Shown: piece after piece, positions 15,795 to 21,302 of the stretch
Layout of the letters: the number at the start of each line of letters is the position of its first letter
Numbering within the stretch: position 1 is the stretch's first letter
Source: an uncultured Eubacteriales bacterium
GTDB lineage: Bacteria; Bacillota; Clostridia; Oscillospirales; Butyricicoccaceae
Direction of reading: 5' to 3'
Assembly (NCBI GenBank): GCA_910586105.1
Contig: CAJUGU010000025.1
Coordinates: 1 to 37,772 of the forward strand
DNA length: 37,772 bases
Notes under the pieces: generated by a model
The model's database searches: none
Told to the model about the DNA's origin: nothing
What the model saw: only the letters and a program-made list of their open reading frames with translations
Made by a program: the position numbers and the translations under genes

Positions 15795-16664
15795 TCAGGT
15801 TTCCGTTCTGGAATTGCGATATTCCACCGGGGACAAGCCGACGTATTTGGTAAACAGCCGGGAGAAATAGTTTGCATCTTCAAAACCGACGTCCGCCGCG
15901 ATATGCGAGACGGGATCTTTTGTATCCAGCAGGCGCGTCTGCGCCTCGCCGACGCGCCGCCGCAGGACATACTGTTTCAGGGAATAGCCCGTGTGCTGCT
16001 TAAAAATGTGGGCTAAATGGTAAGGGCTGATGAAAAAGCGGCTGCCCAGCTGTTCCAGCGAGAGCTTTTCCGCGTAATGCGTTTCGATGTAGCGCTCGAT
16101 CTGCGCGCAGGCGCTGGCATCGGTTTGAAGCGCGGGGGCTTCGCGCGCTGCGATCATACGGCGCACCAGCTCCAGCGCCGCAAGCGTGAGCTGTTGGCAA
16201 AGCGGCAGGTAATGGGGCCGCCGTTCCGCCGCGTGGCGGTCGATCATATGAAACAGCTGCACGAGATCCCCGAACTGCTCGGGCTGATGGAAGACCGGGC
16301 AGCAGGACGGGGACAGCAGCTGATAAGGCGGCTGCTCCGCATCGGGAAGTTTTTTCACGCCAATGCACAAGGTTTGATAAAGCTCGTCGGTTTCCGGGCG
16401 TTCGTCATGCAGCATCCCGGGGCTGCACAGGATCACGTCGCCCCTTGAGACCTGATACCGATGCAGTCCGACGGCATAACGGCTGTGCCCTTTCAGGATC
16501 AGCAGGATCTCGCCGGTGTCTTTATGCATATGCATCATGCGGTGAAAGCCGTCTGTCCAATCGGAATAGCAGACGTATGCAAGGTAGGGCTGGTTCCACG
16601 GCAGCGCCCGCGCGTCCTCCTCGGAAAACACAAACCGGTGCCGGTTGAAGCCTGTCGTATCCAT
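15795..16664 (-). CDS. AraC-family transcriptional regulator
   Basis: A 289-residue protein starting at ATG (complement of 16662-16664) behind AGGAGGCG. Residues about 20-100 form a cupin-like sensory domain (HMHKDTGEILLILKGHSRYAVGLHRYQVSRGDVILCSPGMLHDE) of the kind that binds sugars or related small molecules. Residues about 185-289 are the double helix-turn-helix DNA-binding domain: IERYIETHYAEKLSLEQLGSRFFISPYHLAHIFKQHTGYSLKQYVLRRRVGEAQ, then DPVSHIAADVGFEDANYFSRLFTKYVGLSPVEYR. It is likely an activator responding to a carbohydrate. The neighbouring sugar-binding lipoprotein gene in the same direction is the obvious candidate target, which is inference. Confidence 0.92.
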   Translation of the reverse strand: MDTTGFNRHRFVFSEEDARALPWNQPYLAYVCYSDWTDGFHRMMHMHKDTGEILLILKGHSRYAVGLHRYQVSRGDVILCSPGMLHDERPETDELYQTLCIGVKKLPDAEQPPYQLLSPSCCPVFHQPEQFGDLVQLFHMIDRHAAERRPHYLPLCQQLTLAALELVRRMIAAREAPALQTDASACAQIERYIETHYAEKLSLEQLGSRFFISPYHLAHIFKQHTGYSLKQYVLRRRVGEAQTRLLDTKDPVSHIAADVGFEDANYFSRLFTKYVGLSPVEYRNSRTET

Positions 16665-16711
16665 TCACAAAGCGCCTCCTTTACAGCAATCCGTAAAAAT
16701 GAAGATACCCT

Positions 16712-16738
16712 ATTATAGCACAGCCTGTCAAGGACAGG
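16712..16738 (-). promoter_or_regulatory. Probable -10 and palindrome before the AraC gene
   Basis: On the minus strand a TATAAT hexamer occupies 16717-16712, about 48 bp before the start codon. Just upstream, CCTGTC-AAG-GACAGG (16724-16738) is a perfect 6-bp inverted repeat covering part of the spacer. A consensus -35 at normal distance is not visible, which fits a regulated promoter. Confidence 0.45.
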
Positions 16739-16811
16739 TGCGCAAGAATATCCATTTGCATAAGCGGGGCTCCGGTTACAATTAGGGGCACAAAGCGATG
16801 CGGAAGGGGGC

Positions 16812-16988
16812 ATGAAGCGGAATCTGCGGGATGCGATCGCCGGCTATATGCCGACCGGAACTGTGGCAGGGCCGGCAGTTGCCATGGTGCTCATGAACGC
16901 TTTCGGCGCGGCATGGTCGCCGGCGCTGCGGATGCTTCTGATCCTCCGTGCGCCTGCCCTTGCCTTCAACGGCCGCGCGGTGTGCTAA
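16812..16988 (+). CDS. Possible small hydrophobic protein, or remnant of a permease
   Basis: A 58-codon frame (MKRNLRDAIAGYMPTGTVAG...) lies alone on the plus strand behind GGAAGGGGG and a possible promoter (TTGCAT 16756-16761, TACAAT 16777-16782, 15 bp apart). The middle is hydrophobic enough for one membrane helix. The spacing of the ribosome binding site is too short and no family was recognised. It may be a chance frame in GC-rich DNA or the first helices of a decayed transporter. Confidence 0.2.
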   Translation: MKRNLRDAIAGYMPTGTVAGPAVAMVLMNAFGAAWSPALRMLLILRAPALAFNGRAVC

Positions 16989-17130
16989 AACGTGCCGGCA
17001 AAGCGCGCGGATAAGGTCCGGAAATCTTTGCATTAGAGGAAAACGCCGTTTTCTCGGCCGGGATGTATCAAAACACTTTTGGGAAACGGGTTTGCGGCGG
17101 CGGGTTTCGCTTGTACTCGACCGAGGGATG

Positions 17131-17240
17131 TAAAAAAACCGCGATACCAGGCCACGCTTTTGCACAGCCCCATCACGGTTTTTAGCAAGAATTTAATGGT
17201 TCCAGCCGGGAGCTTTCAATTTCTTGCCCTCGCCTGATGG
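17131..17240 (-). ncRNA. Candidate structured small RNA, unassigned
   Basis: On the minus strand, a transcript starting near 17238 from the promoter at 17274-17245 would end in a strong terminator at 17131, about 110 nt long. Its first half contains GCAAGAA pairing with TTCTTGC, with an AGC/GCT pair inside. The second half is AAAACCGTGAT pairing with ATCGCGGTTTT (11 bp with one G-U pair), enclosing GGCTGTGC/GCGTGGCC, followed by TTTTTTT. No convincing open frame fits inside. It does not match 6S, SRP, tmRNA, RNase P or riboswitch cores that I know. A leader for the downstream araC gene is possible but less likely, because the terminator lies about 470 bp before that gene. Confidence 0.5.
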
Positions 17241-17244
17241 TATT

Positions 17245-17274
17245 ATTATAGCAAACGGAGGCTCCGATTTGCAA
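17245..17274 (-). promoter_or_regulatory. Sigma-A-like promoter for the small RNA
   Basis: Read on the minus strand, TTGCAA (17274-17269) and TATAAT (17250-17245) are 18 bp apart, close to the housekeeping consensus. The nearest downstream element is the structured RNA that ends at 17131. The AT-rich 17275-17448 upstream of it carries no gene. Confidence 0.6.
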
Positions 17275-17448
17275 GGAGCAACGTTCACAAAATATTCATA
17301 AATTTTTCACGCAAAAAACAACAGCTTCCATAAATAATATGATAAACCTCAGCTTTTCTGCTTAAATATGAGTTTTTTTGCATAAAGCAGGCATACTCCG
17401 ATGGATTTCGCTTTTTCGGGGAAGGGAAGCCTCCCCGGCGGGGCGGGT

Positions 17449-17971
17449 TCAAAGCTCAATCTCCCGCGCGTGGGAAAGGTGCTTCTGGGTATATAAAATG
17501 GACTTATCGCCTTCCCGAAGGACGAGGTCGCCGTTGGGGATGACCGTCTTCCCGGCACGTTTGGCCATTACGGTGACCGGTCTGCGCACTGGATCGCCGC
17601 GGCGATGCCCCCGTGCGGCAGCCGCAGCGCGGAGATCGTGCGGCGCGCCGGCTTGCCGCGCGCTTCCGGCCGGATCTTGATCAATCGGATATCCTCCTCG
17701 CCTGCATATTCGGTGATTCGACGGTCGCAGCGTTCGCTGAGCGAATCGTATTCGCCTTACCAGGTGTAATCGAAATAGAAAAAATCGCGCCGGTGGAACG
17801 GATCCCGGAGCTTTTGTGAACGCAAATCAGGACCTCTTCGCCGCAGCCGCCCGGCCAGCGGTACCGCTTTTCCAAACGGCCATTGATCGTCCGGCCGTAC
17901 AATTCCCGGTTCAGCGACTGGAACCAGCCCTGTAATTTTTCGATCGCTGCCAGCAGTGTGCATTGCTCCAT
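17449..17971 (-). pseudogene. Decayed gene ending in a TrkA-C / RCK-C-like domain
   Basis: On the minus strand coding potential runs through different frames. ATG at 17971 begins MEQCTLLAAIEKLQGWFQSLN and continues to about GEEVLICVHKSSG near 17805. The sense then shifts frame to DPFHRRDFFYFDYTW, meets a TAA (17760-17758) and resumes as GEYDSLSERCDRRITEYAGEEDIRL and GKPARRTISALRLPHGGIAAAIQ. After another shift near 17575 it reads VTVMAKRAGKTVIPNGDLVL, then REGDKSILYTQKHLSHAREIEL, and TGA at 17451. The last part has the G(K)xVIPxGDxxLxxGD pattern of TrkA-C domains that regulate K+ channels and cation antiporters. At least two frameshifts and one stop indicate a dead gene, unless the sequence contains errors. 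The original full product is not identified. Confidence 0.55.
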
Positions 17972-18260
17972 GCCTGCGCCTCCGTTGCGTTCCGGGGAAC
18001 GGTTGGGTCTCCTGCCGCCAGCATAACACAGAATCTGAAGATTTACCAGCCCCTTCCTGAAGATATGGCGTTGTTTTTTCACGGCATCCCTTTTAATAGG
18101 AGATGCAGAACAAACGACAACGCGCCGCTGCGGGGAGCGTTACCGCAGGGCGCCGTTAGCGTGCGCGGGAGCCGGAGGGGCGCCCGGGGATTTGAGAATC
18201 TGTATTCACAAGCCCAAAGCGGCGGAGGACCGGCGCGGCGGGCGCGTCCGGACATTGCAA
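17972..18260. other. Intergenic region without recognisable genes
   Basis: Apart from a small CTGCGG/CCGCAG hairpin near 18128-18148, no open frame with a ribosome binding site and no repeat was found. The part near 18040-17972 is presumably the former promoter of the decayed gene. Confidence 0.4.
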
Positions 18261-18289
18261 ACAGGAGGGGGGACGCCCCTCCTGTTTTC
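18261..18289. terminator. Terminator downstream of the ComFB-like gene
   Basis: ACAGGAGGGG (18261-18270) pairs perfectly with CCCCTCCTGT (18276-18285) over a 5-nt loop. T runs exist on both strands (TTTT on plus, TTT on minus). It lies about 35 bp behind the stop of the ComFB-like gene. Confidence 0.7.
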
Positions 18290-18321
18290 CGGAATGTGTT
18301 TCCCTGCGCCGCGTCAGGGCT

Positions 18322-18699
18322 TCAACGGATAAATGCGATGCCGCGGGGCTTGTCGCCGTCGGTATCGTGGCGCGGATGTGCCTTGACCTTTTCACAGGCG
18401 GACATCAGCTCGGAGATCAGCAGCGTGCTGTAACGGTTCTCGTAAACCGTCAGCATCGGCACGGTGTCCGATTTCTGCACCACGACATATTTGGACGGCA
18501 GCTTGCTCAGCGTTAACGCGATCACGTCGATCCGGCAACGCGGGCAGGTACAGCCGCCGGCCATACGGATGTACTTATCGGCCTTGTCCTCCACCAGCGA
18601 CTGCATTACATTAAGGTAAGTTACCTCTTCCTCCGGGGCTTGAAGCGATTGCTCCAAAGAATCCTTGATCTGCTCGGACAGCATGGTTTCATTTGTCAT
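18322..18699 (-). CDS. ComFB-like protein (late competence ComFB family)
   Basis: A 125-residue protein starting at the complement of 18697-18699 behind AGAGGTG. The core VTYLNVMQSLVEDKADKYIRM, then GGCTCPRCRIDVIALTLSKLPSKYVV, matches ComFB: a helix, then the CxCxxC cluster (Cys50, Cys52, Cys55; a fourth Cys at 102) that binds zinc in Bacillus ComFB, then the I-A-L-x-L-x-x-LPxxYV helix. Cyanobacterial members of the family have been described as cyclic-dinucleotide (c-di-GMP) receptors. Here the gene sits beside a chemoreceptor and the flagellar cluster, away from any comF genes. A motility-linked role is therefore plausible but unproven. Confidence 0.85.
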   Translation of the reverse strand: MTNETMLSEQIKDSLEQSLQAPEEEVTYLNVMQSLVEDKADKYIRMAGGCTCPRCRIDVIALTLSKLPSKYVVVQKSDTVPMLTVYENRYSTLLISELMSACEKVKAHPRHDTDGDKPRGIAFIR

Positions 18700-18966
18700 T
18701 TTAGCGCACCTCTTTCCTGAACCTTATGGGTCGGAGACCGGGACTGCGCCGCCGTGGATCGGGCGGGAGCGATCCCCTTTTCCGAAAAATGTCGTCATGC
18801 AATGAAAAGACCTTTTGCGGATCCGACATTTATTATTCGATAAATCGATCAAAAAAGTTAGCGGTAAAATGGCTCGGGACAAGAAAAATTTTGCCGGGGG
18901 GAGTTTTTTTGCGGCAGTGAGCCGGAAATACCTTGCCCGGGATCGAAAAGAGTGCGTCGGAGACCG
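18700..18966. other. Divergent intergenic region between ComFB-like and chemoreceptor genes
   Basis: AT-rich around 18820-18910, with a TCGAT-AA-ATCGA palindrome at 18838-18849 that could be an operator shared by both divergent genes. No gene or known riboswitch was recognised. Confidence 0.35.
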
Positions 18967-18995
18967 TTGACTTTCCAATTTCAATCTGATAGAAT
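18967..18995 (+). promoter_or_regulatory. Sigma-A-like promoter of the chemoreceptor gene
   Basis: TTGACT (18967-18972) and TAGAAT (18990-18995) are exactly 17 bp apart. The leader to the start at 19062 is about 60 nt. No sigma-28-type element was found here, although chemoreceptors are often sigma-28 dependent. Confidence 0.7.
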
Positions 18996-19061
18996 AAGTA
19001 ATAGGTTTCCAGCGGTGCGCCGGATACTGTTTCTTCAAAATGAGTTAAGGAGAGTTTGATT

Positions 19062-20861
19062 ATGAGTTTCAAGAAGCTTCGTGTCAGACAGAAGATCGTC
19101 GCAGCCGAGCTGCTGATGGCATTGTTGGCAAGTGTTTCCGGCATCCTGAGCATCATCCTGATGGGCAACGTGCAGCAGCAGTACCATCAGGGGCTGGAGC
19201 ACTATGGTTTTGCACAGGGCTCGGTCGGTATCGTGATGACCAGCGCCGCGCAGCTGGATCGGGAAGTCCATGACGCGGTCGGCTTTATCGACACCGGCTA
19301 CCGCGACGCGGCGCGCGCGGCGATGGATGAGCAGATCAATACGATTGATACATATATGTTGGAGATCGAAGAGCAGCTCGTCAGCGACGAGGCGAAGGGC
19401 TATTTCAACAATGCGAAAACGGCCTGGAACAGTTACCTCAAACTTGCGGAGGATCTTTCCGACGAGGTCGTCGGCACGATCACGATGAACGACTTTGCGT
19501 TGGTCAGCAAGACGCAGGAGCGGCTTTCCGACGAACTGGACGGTTATTATAAAACCATGTATGAGAACCTCGGCAAGCTGATGCAGCTGAAGATCCAGCA
19601 GGGGCGCGAGCTGCAGAGCGACGCCGCCCTGAAGACGGTGATCGCGCGCGTCAGCGTGATCGGCCTGCTGATCGTTGCGATGATCCTGGGTTACCTGGTC
19701 GCGCGGCGCATCGCGAAGGATATCGCGCTCCCGCTGGCCGCTTGCGTGAAGCGCTTGCAGGCGCTGGCGCAGGGCGACCTGCATTCCCCGCTCCCCTCGA
19801 TCGATAGCGAGGACGAGATCGGCGAGATGGTCGAGGCGAGCAAGCTCGTGGTCGACGATCTGACCGCAGTCATCAGCGATATTGAATTCCTGCTCGGCGA
19901 AATGTCGAACGGTAATTATAACATTCGCAGCCGCGACCGCAGCGCGTATGTCGGCGATCTGGAGCCGGTGCTCAACGCGATCCAGAAGATCAATTCCAGC
20001 CTGAGCGATACGCTCGCGCAGATCCAGCAGTCGGCGGATCAGGTTTCCGCGAACTCCGATCAGGTCTCCAACAGCGCGCAGGCGCTGGCGCAGGGCGCTA
20101 CCGAACAGGCCAGCGCAGTCGAAGAGCTGTCCGCTACGATCACTGAGATCAGCCAGGGCGCGGTCGAAAATGCCAAGCTGGCGAAGGAATCCCGCGACCT
20201 GTCCAACAACGCCGGGACACAGGTTGGCGTTTGCGGCGAGCGGATGGAAAGCATGGTCTCCGCGATGGACGAGATCAAGGCGGCTGCCGAAGAAGTGCGT
20301 GAGATCATTGACACCATTGCGAACATCGCGTTCCAGACCAATATCCTTGCGCTGAACGCAGCGGTTGAGGCGGCGCGCGCAGGCAGCGCGGGCAAGGGTT
20401 TCGCCGTCGTGGCGGACGAAGTGCGCAATCTGGCTTCCAAGTCGGATGAAGCGGCCAAGGCGACCCAGGCGCGCATCGAGAATGCGATCGCGGCGGTACA
20501 GAAGGGCAGCAGCTATGTTGACGACGTTTCCGAAGCGCTCGATAAGACCCGCGAGCTGACGCATCATGCCGTCTTGATGATGGGCGAGATTGCCGCAGCC
20601 AGCGAGCATCAGGCCGACTCGATGCAGCAGATCAACGAAGGCATCGACCAGATCTCGGCGGTCGTGCAGACGAACTCGGCGACCAGCCAGGAGACTGCCG
20701 CAGCCAGCGAAGAGCTGAGCGGGCAGGCGCAGCTGCTTGACCAGCTAATGAGCCGGTTCACGCTCAAGCAGGAGGACGGCGCGATCGCGCATCCGCAGCA
20801 GCAGCGGCCCAGCTATGAGACAAACGTCTCGTCCGGCTTTGACTACAGCTCCAAATATTAA
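19062..20861 (+). CDS. Methyl-accepting chemotaxis protein
   Basis: A 599-residue receptor starting at ATG 19062, seven bases after AAGGAGAG; a TTG six bases upstream is less likely. It has membrane helix 1 (about 12-34), an external four-helix-bundle (4HB_MCP-like) domain to about 190, membrane helix 2 (about 192-213), HAMP (about 213-265) and a long cytoplasmic coiled coil. The conserved signalling tip EEVREIIDTIANIAFQTNILALNAAVEAARAG, then GKGFAVVADEVRNLA, is at about 409-458. It relays ligand binding to CheA/CheW. There is no CheR/CheB-binding pentapeptide at the C terminus (SGFDYSSKY). The ligand is unknown. It is a single-gene unit with a promoter and a terminator of its own. Confidence 0.95.
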   Translation: MSFKKLRVRQKIVAAELLMALLASVSGILSIILMGNVQQQYHQGLEHYGFAQGSVGIVMTSAAQLDREVHDAVGFIDTGYRDAARAAMDEQINTIDTYMLEIEEQLVSDEAKGYFNNAKTAWNSYLKLAEDLSDEVVGTITMNDFALVSKTQERLSDELDGYYKTMYENLGKLMQLKIQQGRELQSDAALKTVIARVSVIGLLIVAMILGYLVARRIAKDIALPLAACVKRLQALAQGDLHSPLPSIDSEDEIGEMVEASKLVVDDLTAVISDIEFLLGEMSNGNYNIRSRDRSAYVGDLEPVLNAIQKINSSLSDTLAQIQQSADQVSANSDQVSNSAQALAQGATEQASAVEELSATITEISQGAVENAKLAKESRDLSNNAGTQVGVCGERMESMVSAMDEIKAAAEEVREIIDTIANIAFQTNILALNAAVEAARAGSAGKGFAVVADEVRNLASKSDEAAKATQARIENAIAAVQKGSSYVDDVSEALDKTRELTHHAVLMMGEIAAASEHQADSMQQINEGIDQISAVVQTNSATSQETAAASEELSGQAQLLDQLMSRFTLKQEDGAIAHPQQQRPSYETNVSSGFDYSSKY

Positions 20862-20872
20862 ACGATGAAATG

Positions 20873-20910
20873 CCCCGGGGCGGCGGATGCCGCTCCGGGG
20901 TTTCGTTTTT
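20873..20910 (+). terminator. Terminator of the chemoreceptor gene
   Basis: A CCCCGG-G-GCGGC / GCCGC-T-CCGGGG stem (20873-20900) around GGAT is followed by TTTCGTTTTT. It lies twelve bases behind the stop. Confidence 0.85.
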
Positions 20911-20985
20911 GCCGGGCTCCGGCCCGCCTGCGTCCACTGCTTTGCCCTGCGAAAATCCTGCTCCAGGTCCAAATCCGATCGAACT

Positions 20986-21023
20986 GGCCGGGGACTCCAA
21001 CTTCGTGAGTTCCCGGCCTTTTT
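20986..21023 (+). terminator. Second terminator upstream of flagellin
   Basis: GGCCGGGGACTC (20986-20997) pairs with GAGTTCCCGGCC (21007-21018), with one G-U pair, followed by TTTTT. Together with the preceding hairpin it insulates the flagellin gene from read-through. No gene lies between the two. Confidence 0.8.
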
Positions 21024-21119
21024 CGGCGCTGCACGAGCCGTTTGGGCGAACGCCGCGGCACGGTGCTTCCGCGGCCTGCGGACAGCGAAAAAATTTTTAA
21101 AAAATTTTCCCGAGAGCGC

Positions 21120-21146
21120 TTACTTTTTTCAAGAAGTTGCCGATAT
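21120..21146 (+). promoter_or_regulatory. Sigma-28 (SigD)-like promoter of flagellin
   Basis: GCCGATAT (21139-21146) closely matches the flagellar sigma -10 GCCGATAA, with TTAC (21120-21123; consensus TAAA) 15 bp upstream. A transcript from here has a leader of about 150 nt, containing a GC-rich GCAGC/GCTGC stem (about 21170-21216). The leader does not contain a recognisable c-di-GMP riboswitch core. Confidence 0.6.
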
Positions 21147-21302
21147 ATAGTATGAAGGCAGTTTGGGAGGCAGCTGCTGCAAAACGTGCGCAGGCCGGCG
21201 CGGGAGGCGCGGCTGCGAATTCAACACGGCCTTACAATTTCATATTTTTTGTGATGCAGGGGAAACGGATGTCCCCGAAGAGTTTTAAGGAGGAAACTTT
21301 TT

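Noticed and set aside
16782..17165. A 127-codon minus-strand frame near the small RNA
   Set aside because: Arg/His/Pro-rich with no ribosome binding site or family. It begins inside the RNA terminator.
17378..17680. A 100-codon plus-strand frame
   Set aside because: It is antisense to the decayed RCK-C-like gene and has no plausible protein features.
19035..20609. A 524-codon minus-strand frame opposite the chemoreceptor
   Set aside because: It is the complement of the conserved chemoreceptor coding sequence and has no domain of its own.
21147..21302. Possible c-di-GMP or other riboswitch in the flagellin leader
   Set aside because: The leader is long and GC-rich with a stem, but the conserved cores of GEMM-I and GEMM-II were not found.
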